In this document: piece after piece, positions 16,417 to 24,418 of the stretch
How the letters are laid out: each line of letters begins with the position of its first letter
Numbering within the stretch: position 1 is the stretch's first letter
From: Sphingomonas sp. Leaf10
Lineage (GTDB): Bacteria; Pseudomonadota; Alphaproteobacteria; Sphingomonadales; Sphingomonadaceae
NCBI RefSeq assembly: GCF_001421245.1
Contig: NZ_LMKE01000033.1
Coordinates: forward strand, 110,244-156,967
Length of the DNA: 46,724 nucleotides
Reading direction: 5' to 3'
Program-made: the position numbers and the translations under genes
Notes under the pieces: generated by a model
The model's database searches: none
The model's input: the letters and a program-made list of their open reading frames with translations, nothing else
What the model was told of the DNA's origin: nothing

Positions 16417-17955
16417 ATGAGCGACGACAGCCGTATCGACGATCGCGATCCGGTGGCGCGCGCCGGCCCGCCGGGGTCGATGAAACGCACGCTGGCGGCG
16501 GGGGCAGGGTGGACCACCGCGCTGCAACTGGCGTCGAAGGCGGTCGAACTGGGCTTCACCGCCGTCCTCGCCCGCATCCTGTTCCCGCATGATTTCGGCG
16601 TGATCGCCGGCGCGACGATCTTCATCGAACTGGCGCTGTTGCTGGCCGAGATCGGCATCGGCGCGACGATCGTGCAGATGCCGGGGCTGACCCGCGACGA
16701 TCTGCGGATCGCCGGCACGCTCGTCTTCGTGACCGGCATCGGCTATTTTCTGCTCGCGCAGCTTCTGGCGCCGCTGGCTGGCGATTTCCTCAACATCGAT
16801 GGCGTGACCGACGTGCTGCGCGTGCTGGCGCTGGTGTTCGTCATCCAGTCGTTCGGCATCGTGCCCGAAAACCTGCTGGTCCGGCGGCTCGACGTGCGGC
16901 GGGTGATGATCGCGCAGGTGCTGGCGCGGATCGTCGGCACCGGCGGGGTCGGCATCCTGCTGGCATGGCTCGGCTGGGGCTATTGGGCGCTGGTCGCGGC
17001 GGCGCTGGTCGAGACGGCGTTCAAGGCGGGGTGGCTGGTCGCGATCGTCCGCCCGCCGATGCGACCGCTGCTGACGCGGGCCGGCACGAGGCGGTTGATG
17101 GGGCGCGGTGCCGGCTTTTCGCTGGCGCGGATCCTCAATTTCTTTGCGCTGCGATCGAACAATCTGATCGTCGGGCGGACGATGGATGCGGCGGCGCTGG
17201 GTATCTATTCGCGCGCGTTCAACCTGATGAGCGTGCCGTCCGAACTCTACACCCGCATCGCCGAACGACTGGTATTCCCGGCAATGGCGCAGGTACAGGA
17301 CGATGCCGTCCGGCTGCGCGCCGCCTTCCTGCGCGGGACCGAACTGACCGCGGCGATCGGCATGCCGATGTCGGCCCTGCTGGCGGTGCTGGCGCCCGAA
17401 GTAATTGATATCATCCTCGGATCGCGGTGGGCGGCGGTGATCGGCCCGTTCGCGATCCTGTGTTCGGCAAGCTATTTCCGCCTCGGGTCGAAGATCGGGG
17501 GATCGTTGCAGCGGGCGCGGGCGGCGACGGGCGCGATGATATTCAACCAGTTCGTGTATCTGGCGATGGTCGTGGGCGGGGCGTTGATCGCCTATCCCTA
17601 TGGTATCGAAGCGGTTGCGCTGGCAGGGAGTATCGCCGTGGTCGCATCCTACCTCATCATCAACGTCAACGCGTGTCGCATCGCCGGCGTCGATCTGCGC
17701 GCGTTCGTCGCTAGCCATGTTCATGGCGTGCTGCTGGCGGCGTTGAGCGTGGCGGTCGTCCTGCCGGTGGTCACCGCGTTGCGACGGGCGGCGGCGCCCG
17801 CGCTGGTGACGCTTAGCGTATCGGGGGCGGTGCTGCTGGTCGTGGCGCTGATCCTGTTGTGGCGTCGGCCGCGCTGGTTGCTGGGCGCGTTTCTGGTGTC
17901 GCTGATCGAGGATGCGGCGCGTTCGCTTACCCGGCGGCGGGGGACGGCGTCGTGA
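16417..17955 (+). CDS. Wzx/GumJ-like lipid-linked oligosaccharide flippase
   Basis: A 512-residue integral membrane protein of the MOP superfamily (polysaccharide synthesis family). After about 25 polar residues it has roughly twelve or more hydrophobic segments, including AGWTTALQLASKAVELGFTAVLARIL, the family-typical first helix pair, LVFVIQSFGIVPENLLVRRLD, and a C-terminal run with LLVVALILLW. In Wzx/Wzy pathways it moves the undecaprenyl-linked repeat unit to the periplasmic face for polymerisation. The ATG at 16417 is my choice; ATG 16480 is an alternative start. Its TGA overlaps the GTG of the GH5 lipoprotein by four bases, so flippase and glycosidase are translationally coupled. Confidence 0.92.
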   Translation: MSDDSRIDDRDPVARAGPPGSMKRTLAAGAGWTTALQLASKAVELGFTAVLARILFPHDFGVIAGATIFIELALLLAEIGIGATIVQMPGLTRDDLRIAGTLVFVTGIGYFLLAQLLAPLAGDFLNIDGVTDVLRVLALVFVIQSFGIVPENLLVRRLDVRRVMIAQVLARIVGTGGVGILLAWLGWGYWALVAAALVETAFKAGWLVAIVRPPMRPLLTRAGTRRLMGRGAGFSLARILNFFALRSNNLIVGRTMDAAALGIYSRAFNLMSVPSELYTRIAERLVFPAMAQVQDDAVRLRAAFLRGTELTAAIGMPMSALLAVLAPEVIDIILGSRWAAVIGPFAILCSASYFRLGSKIGGSLQRARAATGAMIFNQFVYLAMVVGGALIAYPYGIEAVALAGSIAVVASYLIINVNACRIAGVDLRAFVASHVHGVLLAALSVAVVLPVVTALRRAAAPALVTLSVSGAVLLVVALILLWRRPRWLLGAFLVSLIEDAARSLTRRRGTAS

Positions 17956-19025
17956 GGTGCGCGGCATTGCTGCTGGCCGCGATGATGCTGGTCGCGGGCT
18001 GCAACGGGCAGGGCGAAGCCGAACCCAGCGACCCGCCGCGCCGGCCCGCCCCGCCGCCCAAATTCGGCGTCAACCTGTCGGGTGCCGAGGGCCGCGAGAA
18101 TGACGGCGCCCGCCCGACGCTGGCCGATGTGCGCAACGCGGTCGACCGGCTGCGCTTCGGCATGATCCGCTATCCGTTCCGCCCCAGCCGGATGACCCCC
18201 GACCGGGTCGAGGAGCTGAAGGCGATCGCGGCGTTCACCCGGTCGCGCGGGGTGCCGCTGATCCTCGACAATCACAATTCGCGCTGGAACCCGGTCGGTG
18301 AGCAGATCGCGTTCTGGACCGATCTGGCGCGGCAGTTTCCCGACGACGGGTCGGTGATGATCGACCTGGTCAACGAACCCGACCACGTCACCTGGATGCC
18401 ATGGGCGAGCGAAGCCAAGGCGGTGATCGCCGGACTGCGCCGGGGTGGCATCCGCCATCCGATCCTGCTGCAATGGCCGGGTTATTCGGGCATCCAGCGT
18501 TTCGACAAGCGCGAGCCGGCGGGGCGTGAATGCGAGAGTGCCGGCTGCGCGCTCGACCGGACGCCGGGGCCGCTCGACCCGATCGACCGCACCTTCCTGA
18601 ACGGCCATCGCTATTTCGATGCGGACGGTTCTGGAACCAAGCGCGATTGCACGAACGACAAGGGCGAGCCGCGTGCCGACAGCGGGTTCGACCGGTTCGC
18701 CAAGCAGCTGCGGCGGCGCGGCCTGCGCGGCTATATCACCGAATCGGCGTTCGGCAGCTATGCGGCGATCCCGCCCGGTTGCATGGCGGTCGGTGCCGAT
18801 GCCGTGGCGCAGTTCCGCGCCAATAGCGACGTGCTGCTGGGCATCACATGGTGGGGCGGGGGCCGGATGTGGCCCGACCGCTATCTGTTCAAGATCGAAT
18901 GTCCCAAGGACGATCGATTCACCTGTCCTCCATCGGAGTATCAACGGATGCTGAACCCGGCACTTTCCGCCGGTCCCGGACCGGTTCCCGGCCCGCGCCA
19001 CGATCGACCGGAGCCGCGGCGATGA
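17952..19025 (+). CDS. GH5-like glycosidase lipoprotein
   Basis: A 357-residue protein that starts at GTG 17952 inside the stop of the flippase gene. The first 17 residues are a lipoprotein signal with lipobox LVAGC, followed by a short Pro-rich linker. The catalytic domain opens with FGVNLSGAE and has LVNEPDHVTW (E142, acid/base) and GYITESAFGSY (E264, nucleophile), the layout of family 5 barrels. It is a paralogue of the T1SS-exported GH5 at 5840 (shared GVNLSGAE). Being lipid-anchored, facing the periplasm or outer-membrane surface, it may clear or edit glucan-backbone chains during export. Its stop overlaps the next start by ATGA. Substrate is inferred from the predicted EPS. Confidence 0.88.
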   Translation: MRCAALLLAAMMLVAGCNGQGEAEPSDPPRRPAPPPKFGVNLSGAEGRENDGARPTLADVRNAVDRLRFGMIRYPFRPSRMTPDRVEELKAIAAFTRSRGVPLILDNHNSRWNPVGEQIAFWTDLARQFPDDGSVMIDLVNEPDHVTWMPWASEAKAVIAGLRRGGIRHPILLQWPGYSGIQRFDKREPAGRECESAGCALDRTPGPLDPIDRTFLNGHRYFDADGSGTKRDCTNDKGEPRADSGFDRFAKQLRRRGLRGYITESAFGSYAAIPPGCMAVGADAVAQFRANSDVLLGITWWGGGRMWPDRYLFKIECPKDDRFTCPPSEYQRMLNPALSAGPGPVPGPRHDRPEPRR

Positions 19026-20140
19026 GCGCCGATCGGTCATTGTCGATCGTCCATGTCGTCCGCCAATTCCATCCGGGGATCGGCGGCATGGAGGAATGCG
19101 TGCTGCAACTGGCGCGATACCAGCAGCGCGACGGGCATGGCGTCCGCGTGGTGACGCTCGACACCATCTTCGACGACGATGCAACGGCCAAGCTGCCGCA
19201 TCACGACGCGATCGACGGGATCGAGATCCGCCGCGTCGGGTGGAAGGGGTCGAAACGCTATCCGGTCGCGCCCGCCGTTCTGCGCCACCTGAACGGTGCG
19301 GATATCGTCCATGTCCACGGCGTCGACTTCCTGTTCGACTATCTGGCGCTGACCAAGCCGATCCATGGCCGCACGCTGGTGCTGTCGACCCATGGCGGCT
19401 TCTTCCACACCCAGTTCGCCGGCAAGATGAAGCTGCGGTATTTCTCGACCGTCACGCGTACGGCGATGCGCGCCTATGCCGGGACGGGGGCGTCGAGTAC
19501 GCAGGATTACGACCGGTTCCAGCAGATCCGTCCACGCAACCTGCGGCTGATCGAAAATGGCGTCAGCCTCGACAAGTTTCGCGGGCTGGCCGATCCGTCG
19601 GCGCTCACGATGTTGTATTTCGGTCGGTTGGCGCCGAACAAGGGGCTGTTCGAACTGCTGCCATGGTTTGCGCAGGCGCGTTCGATCGAACCGGCATGGC
19701 GGCTGGTGATCGCGGGCAAGCCGATGGGCGTGGAGGCGAGCGAATTGCGCGACCGTGCCGCTGTCGCCGGTGTCGCCGACGCGGTCGAGGTGGTGGTGAC
19801 CCCGACCGATGCCGAGATCGCCGATATCGTGCGCCGGTCGTCGGTCTATGTATCGGCATCCAGCTATGAGGGCTTTGGTCTGGCGGCGATCGAGGGGGCT
19901 TCGGCGCACCTCTATCCGGTGCTCAACGCCATTCCCGCTTTCGAACGGACGATCGAGACGATGGGGTTCGGCCGCATCGTCGATTTCACCGATCCGGCGT
20001 CGGGCGCGGCGTTCGCGCGCGACTGGCCGACGATCGATCGGCCCGATCCCGGCGCGTTGGATACACTGCTCGACGCACGTTTCGGTTGGCGCGGGCATGT
20101 CGATGCATTTTACGACTTGTATCGCGCCGCAGCGAAGTAA
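19022..20140 (+). CDS. GT4 mannosyltransferase, GumH/AceA-like
   Basis: A 372-residue retaining GT-B transferase of family 4. It has IVHVVRQFHPGIGGMEECV at the N-terminus, the acceptor-side VVHVHGVD-type strand (IVHVHGVDFLFDYLA), STHGGFFHT, the donor-site LYFGRLAPNKG with the conserved lysine, and the EGFGLAAIE motif that matches the EX7E pair. These resemble GumH and AceA, which add alpha-1,3-mannose from GDP-mannose to the second backbone glucose on the lipid carrier. The ATG overlaps the stop of the GH5 lipoprotein gene (ATGA). After it comes a 162-bp promoter-like gap. The mannose assignment is inferred from family likeness and the neighbouring GumK-like gene. Confidence 0.9.
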   Translation: MSADRSLSIVHVVRQFHPGIGGMEECVLQLARYQQRDGHGVRVVTLDTIFDDDATAKLPHHDAIDGIEIRRVGWKGSKRYPVAPAVLRHLNGADIVHVHGVDFLFDYLALTKPIHGRTLVLSTHGGFFHTQFAGKMKLRYFSTVTRTAMRAYAGTGASSTQDYDRFQQIRPRNLRLIENGVSLDKFRGLADPSALTMLYFGRLAPNKGLFELLPWFAQARSIEPAWRLVIAGKPMGVEASELRDRAAVAGVADAVEVVVTPTDAEIADIVRRSSVYVSASSYEGFGLAAIEGASAHLYPVLNAIPAFERTIETMGFGRIVDFTDPASGAAFARDWPTIDRPDPGALDTLLDARFGWRGHVDAFYDLYRAAAK

Positions 20141-20302
20141 AGAGATGGTAACGCTTTTACCGTACCACCGCCTGAACGACCGCGCCGCCATGGACTTGCG
20201 CCCCAAGCGCAACTGTTCCATGGACGCGCGGCGCACGTACGGGCTTCAAGACCAAGACCAACTATAGCCGTTACCGGCCTATAACGGACATCGGGGATCA
20301 GG
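20141..20302 (+). promoter_or_regulatory. Intergenic region before the priming transferase
   Basis: The gap holds a GGTAAC at 20145-20150 and an inverted GTTACC at about 20271, elements also clustered in the promoter region at 14093-14383. A hairpin TTGCGC-CCCAA-GCGCAA lies inside a CCATGG-flanked segment near 20195-20225. A separate promoter for the genes from 20303 is likely. Confidence 0.3.
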
Positions 20303-21691
20303 GTGACAGGAATACCAGCCGATTCCGGAACGGATATTGCTGGCGCAGCCAGAAGTTCGCGATTCTGGCTGACCCCGCACGCGCTCCGCCTGCGGCTATA
20401 TGCCACGTTGCTCTTGCTCGACATCACCGCCATCGCGTTCGGTTTCCTGTTGCCGAGCCATTTGCTGAAGTCCGACTTCAAGCTGTTCGAGCTGCTGACG
20501 GTGACGGCGATCGTCTACACCGGCATCGCGTTCAATTCCGGCGCCTTCTCGCTGCGATCGACGCAGGACGTGTCGGTCGACACCGCGCCTGCGGTCCGCG
20601 CGCTGCTGTTCACCTATGGCGTGCTGTTCCTGCTGTCCTATTTCCTGAAGCTGGAGCGCGACCTGTCGCGCCTGCTGATCAGTATCGCGATGGTCGTCGG
20701 TACGCTGACGCTGGTCGTGTTCCGACAGATCGTCGCGATCTACGTCGAATCGAAATTGCGCGACCGGTTGCTGGTGCAGATGCTGATCCTCGACGGTGCC
20801 GACATGACGGCGCCGCCGGGGTTCCGTGTCGTCCGGGCGAGCGATATCGGCCTCGTCCCCGATCTGCGCGATCCGGCGATGCTCAACGCCTTCGGTTCGC
20901 TGATCCGCGAATGCGAACGGGTGGTGGTCGCCTGTTCGGAGGGGCGTTGCCAGGACTGGGCGATGTTACTGAAGGGGGCGAATGTTCGCGGGGACGTGGT
21001 CGTCGACACCATCTCGCACTTCGGGGCGCTGGGGGTGTCGCATATCGCGGATCGCCCGACGCTGACCGTGTCGGTCGGGCCGCTGTCGCTGCGTGATGCC
21101 TTTGCCAAGCGCGCGTTCGACCTGGCGGTGTGCGTGCCCGCGTTGATTGCGCTGGCGCCCGCGCTGTTGCTGACCGCGCTGCTCATCAAGCTCGACAGCC
21201 CGGGGCCGGTGTTGTTCCGCCAGCGGCGTGTCGGCCGCGGCAACGAGTTCTTCGATATCCTGAAGTTCCGCAGCATGCGCGTCGAGCAATGCGATGCCGA
21301 CGGCAATGTTTCGACCAGCCGCGACGACGATCGCATCACCCGCGTCGGCTATTTCATCCGCCGCACGAGCATCGACGAGCTGCCGCAGTTGCTGAACGTG
21401 TTGTTCGGCCAGATGAGCGTCGTCGGCCCGCGCCCCCACGCGCTGGGGTCGCTAGCGGGCAATCACCTGTTCTGGGACGTCGACACCCGGTACTGGCATC
21501 GCCACGCGCTGAAGCCCGGCATCACCGGTTTGGCACAGGTGCGCGGCTATCGCGGTGCGACCAACCATGTCGAGGACCTGACCCGCCGGTTGCAGGCCGA
21601 TCTGGAATATGCGGCCGCCTGGTCGTTCTGGCGCGACGTCACCATCCTGGCGATGACGGTGAAGGTCGTCGTGCATAAAAACACATATTGA
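20303..21691 (+). CDS. Priming sugar-1-phosphate transferase, GumD-like
   Basis: A 462-residue polyisoprenyl-phosphate hexose-1-phosphate transferase that starts at GTG 20303 behind GGGGA. The N-terminal half has four or five membrane segments ([63 protein letters not shown]) and a CoA-binding-like domain. The C-terminal 200 residues are the catalytic domain: [39 protein letters not shown]-type [25 protein letters not shown] with the catalytic Asp-Glu, [21 protein letters not shown], and the family end KNTY. In xanthan-type pathways GumD adds glucose-1-phosphate to undecaprenyl phosphate, the first step of repeat-unit assembly. Confidence 0.94.
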   Translation: MTGIPADSGTDIAGAARSSRFWLTPHALRLRLYATLLLLDITAIAFGFLLPSHLLKSDFKLFELLTVTAIVYTGIAFNSGAFSLRSTQDVSVDTAPAVRALLFTYGVLFLLSYFLKLERDLSRLLISIAMVVGTLTLVVFRQIVAIYVESKLRDRLLVQMLILDGADMTAPPGFRVVRASDIGLVPDLRDPAMLNAFGSLIRECERVVVACSEGRCQDWAMLLKGANVRGDVVVDTISHFGALGVSHIADRPTLTVSVGPLSLRDAFAKRAFDLAVCVPALIALAPALLLTALLIKLDSPGPVLFRQRRVGRGNEFFDILKFRSMRVEQCDADGNVSTSRDDDRITRVGYFIRRTSIDELPQLLNVLFGQMSVVGPRPHALGSLAGNHLFWDVDTRYWHRHALKPGITGLAQVRGYRGATNHVEDLTRRLQADLEYAAAWSFWRDVTILAMTVKVVVHKNTY

Positions 21692-21739
21692 ACCAATTCG
21701 GAGTAATTTCGTTCGTCGCGAATCGACGAGGAAATTGAC

Positions 21740-22363
21740 TTGGGTTTACTTTTGCGCCTGAAACCGGTCCTGCGGTTGTTGCTGCGGTTAAGGCCGCTGG
21801 CGACGCTGTTCGCCAATCTCAGGACGCCGTTCCGCGTCATCCTCTATCGTCGTGCGCGCCTGTCGATCGCCGGACCGCTCAGCGGCAAGGGGCGGCTGGC
21901 GATCGGTAAATGCTGGCCGGGCCAGGTGTCACGCGGGACCGAGGTCGCGGTGCGGCCGGGCGGGGCGATGCGGGTCGACGGCATTTTCGCTCTGCATCGC
22001 GGCGTCGAAATCCGGGTAAGCAAGGGCGGACGGCTGACGCTGGGCAGCGGGTATCTGGCCGACGACGTGCGGATCGATTGCCATCAGGCAGTGACGATCG
22101 GGCACCGCGTCGCCATCGCCGCGCGGACCGTCATCATGGACACCGACCATCACGATCTGACCGGCGCGCGTGCCCGGACCGCACCGGTGGTGATCGGCGA
22201 CGATGTGTGGATCGGCATGGGCGCGATGATCCTGAAGGGCGTGACGATCGGACCGGGGGCGGTGATCGCCGCCGGATCGATCGTGGTGCGCGACGTTGCC
22301 CCCGGTATGCTGGTCGCCGGCAGTCCGGCACGTGATATCCGAGCAGTAACCTGGTCGATCTGA
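21740..22363 (+). CDS. Hexapeptide-repeat acetyltransferase
   Basis: A 207-residue acyltransferase with a left-handed beta-helix, starting at TTG 21740 behind a GAGGA site. The C-terminal 110 residues show hexapeptide repeats (VTIGHRVAIAARTVIMD, the active-site TDHHD, then PVVIGDDVWIGMGAMILKG and VTIGPGAVIAAGSIVV) typical of the WbbJ/maltose O-acetyltransferase family with acetyl-CoA as donor. The first 50 residues are basic and hydrophobic. It follows the priming transferase by 48 bp and is expected to acetylate a sugar of the EPS repeat unit in the cytoplasm, unlike the membrane acyltransferases GumF and GumG of xanthan. Which sugar is modified cannot be read. Confidence 0.9.
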   Translation: MGLLLRLKPVLRLLLRLRPLATLFANLRTPFRVILYRRARLSIAGPLSGKGRLAIGKCWPGQVSRGTEVAVRPGGAMRVDGIFALHRGVEIRVSKGGRLTLGSGYLADDVRIDCHQAVTIGHRVAIAARTVIMDTDHHDLTGARARTAPVVIGDDVWIGMGAMILKGVTIGPGAVIAAGSIVVRDVAPGMLVAGSPARDIRAVTWSI

Positions 22364-22510
22364 TCGTTACGATTTTTGGTGAACAATAAAGACGAAATTG
22401 TTTACTACGCGTTTACCAACCATTGTTTAGTAACCATCATTCCGCGCCGTGCAGAAAAGCTTTGGTAAGACCTGATCCGCTATCTGGTGTGTAGCCAGAT
22501 GGAGGATGCC
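22364..22510 (+). promoter_or_regulatory. AT-rich promoter region of the PilZ gene
   Basis: This gap is much more AT-rich than its surroundings and contains GTTAC-like elements (CGTTACG near 22369, AGTAACC near 22429) and two GTTTAC copies around 22400-22415. GGAGG at 22501-22505 is the ribosome binding site of the PilZ gene, five bases before its ATG. Confidence 0.4.
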
Positions 22511-22963
22511 ATGAGTCTTCAGGCACGCATAATTGAAGAACAGCTTGTCGGTCGCCGCGATGACGACCGTGTTTCGGTCGGTCGTGCATGCGTGTTGCGC
22601 GTTTCGGGACGGCCGCCGGTGCATAGCGCGCTGCTCGACCTGACCCGGCATGGCTGCCGGATCCGGACCGGTCATCCGCTGGCCGTCGGTGAGTCGGTGC
22701 TGCTGGGCCTTGCCGGCGTCGGCACGGTCGAGGCGACCGTGATCTGGGGCGAGGGCACCCAATATGGCTGCGAGTTCATCACCGCGCTGCGATCGGGCGC
22801 GGTGTCCGACGCGACGCGGGGGAACGTCGTCAGCTTCGACGTGGCGCCCGTCGCGCAACCGTTCAAATGGTCGCCGCGCCAGCGCCTGCTGACGCTGGCG
22901 ATCTATGCGGCGACGCCGTGGCTGGCGATTCTGGCCGCGGTCCACCTGTTCCGCGGGCACTGA
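22511..22963 (+). CDS. PilZ-domain protein with C-terminal membrane segment
   Basis: A 150-residue protein. Residues 14-110 form a PilZ domain: the arginine motif is R16-D-D-D-R20 (RxxxR) and the second motif reads DLTRHG at 43-48, with threonine where DxSxxG usually has serine, so c-di-GMP binding is plausible but not certain. The C-terminus has one hydrophobic segment (LLTLAIYAATPWLAILAAVHLF). A cytoplasmic PilZ domain anchored beside EPS assembly proteins suggests second-messenger control of polymer synthesis, comparable in principle with Alg44 or BcsA. It runs convergently with the polymerase gene, only 4 bp apart, and has its own promoter region. Confidence 0.88.
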   Translation: MSLQARIIEEQLVGRRDDDRVSVGRACVLRVSGRPPVHSALLDLTRHGCRIRTGHPLAVGESVLLGLAGVGTVEATVIWGEGTQYGCEFITALRSGAVSDATRGNVVSFDVAPVAQPFKWSPRQRLLTLAIYAATPWLAILAAVHLFRGH

Positions 22964-22967
22964 CCGT

Positions 22968-24278
22968 TCAACTGGTGACGACCCGCCGCCGGGCCATGCG
23001 CTCGCGCGGGGTCAGCCGGTGGGCCTCGGCCTGCCGGCGGGCGGGATCGTCCCGCACCGGCATATAGGTCGCGCGGCAATAGCCGAGCAGCAGCCACAGC
23101 AACGGCGCCGACTTCATCGAGAAGGTGCCGGTGCCGCCGACCAGCAGCCAGACATAGACATAGAGCGCGGCGGCCCAAGCCGCGCGGCGCGACGTGTCCG
23201 AATTCTGGGGCACGACGATGATGAAATACGCCCAGTAGATGAACGCGCCGGCCAGCCCCATCGACGCGATCAGGAAGCCATAGCCGGTATCGCCGGTGCG
23301 CGGGATCAGCGCCGGCACGCCGAACAGATAACCGATGGCGTCATATTCGGTCAGATAGCGATAGGTCGTGCCGAGCCGCCCGACCGGATCGTCGCCGGTG
23401 CGCCACGGAATGAAGACGAACAGCAGGAAGGTCGCCGCCAGCGACACGACCGGGATCAGTCCCTGCCAATAGCGCGGCAGGCGCGGGAACAGGAAATAGC
23501 CGATCAGGAACAGCGGCGCCAACAGCGACGACATGCGCGCATTGTTGGTGACGACGATCAGGAACACGGTGACCAGTGCCAGTACCCGCTCGGCGATGCT
23601 CAGCCGCTGCCACAGGGTGCACAGATACACCATGATGACGATCGAGAAACAGTTGATGCCGACCTGTTCGAGGAAGATCGACGAGGTACGCGGCCCGTCA
23701 TACAGGCCGAAGCTGAAACGCCCGTTATACGAGATCGTCCCGATCGCCAGCGAGTTTTCGTCCATGAATTCCTTCACGACGAAGCCGCGCGTCTTGGTCA
23801 GATAGCTGGCGGGCTGGAAGATCGAGGCATAGGTGTCGACGCTGCTGATCTCCAGCAGCAACACGCCGAGCGCGATGCAGCAACTGACCGCGAAGGCGAT
23901 CCGCACCATGCGTTCGTCGCAGCGTATGCCGAGGATGGTGAAGGCGGCGATGATGAGCGCGTTGCGCACCCCTTCGATCATCGGGCGTTCGAATACCAGC
24001 GACCCGATCAGCGCGACGGCGGCGATGCCCGCGACGAGCAGCAGCGGCGCCACATCCTCGCGCCGGATGCCGTCGCGAAAGAAGGACAGCCCGATCGAGC
24101 CGAGGATGATCGCCAGTTCGGCGACGATGACGATCGCGTTGTTCATCGGCGCACCGGCAGCGGCGGCGGCGGCGAAGATGCCGTTATAGGCGATGGCGAA
24201 CGGCGGGAGCAGCGTCATGACCCAGCGCAGCGCCACCGAGTCGCGGCCGGTGCCGGCCTGAAGTGCGACGCGGTTCAC
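22968..24278 (-). CDS. Wzy/GumE-like EPS polymerase
   Basis: A 436-residue integral membrane protein with ten or more hydrophobic segments (AIVIVAELAIILGSIGLSFF, VAPLLLVAGIAAVALIGSLVF, ALIIAAFTILGI, VLALVTVFLIVVT, PLFLIGYFLF, VVSLAATFLLFVFI, LIASMGLAGAFIYWAYFIIVV) and one larger periplasmic loop around the middle with RFSFGLYDGPRTSS. Ends with a basic cytoplasmic tail. This is the layout of Wzy/GumE polymerases that join lipid-linked repeat units on the periplasmic side; sequence conservation in the family is low, so the call rests on topology and context. The start is a GTG at 24278 with a weak ribosome site; ATG 24218 is an alternative. Confidence 0.82.
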   Translation of the reverse strand: MNRVALQAGTGRDSVALRWVMTLLPPFAIAYNGIFAAAAAAGAPMNNAIVIVAELAIILGSIGLSFFRDGIRREDVAPLLLVAGIAAVALIGSLVFERPMIEGVRNALIIAAFTILGIRCDERMVRIAFAVSCCIALGVLLLEISSVDTYASIFQPASYLTKTRGFVVKEFMDENSLAIGTISYNGRFSFGLYDGPRTSSIFLEQVGINCFSIVIMVYLCTLWQRLSIAERVLALVTVFLIVVTNNARMSSLLAPLFLIGYFLFPRLPRYWQGLIPVVSLAATFLLFVFIPWRTGDDPVGRLGTTYRYLTEYDAIGYLFGVPALIPRTGDTGYGFLIASMGLAGAFIYWAYFIIVVPQNSDTSRRAAWAAALYVYVWLLVGGTGTFSMKSAPLLWLLLGYCRATYMPVRDDPARRQAEAHRLTPRERMARRRVVTS

Positions 24279-24377
24279 CGCGCCGCCGCGTGCTTATGGC
24301 CAAACGTCACGGCGATCGATCCCTTCCCAGCGAAGCCCCGCCAATAGCAGAGCCTTGCCGGTTTTGCGAAGGGGGAA

Positions 24378-24408
24378 GGCACGGTCCGCCCTACCGGCGG
24401 ACCGTGCC
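24378..24408 (-). terminator. Terminator of the protease operon
   Basis: A perfect 13-bp stem (24378-24390 with 24396-24408) with a 5-base loop lies 10 bp behind the protease stop codon. On the minus strand it is followed by TTCCCCC rather than a T run, so termination may be partial, but the stem is very stable. Confidence 0.65.
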
Positions 24409-24418
24409 CCTTGTGGCC

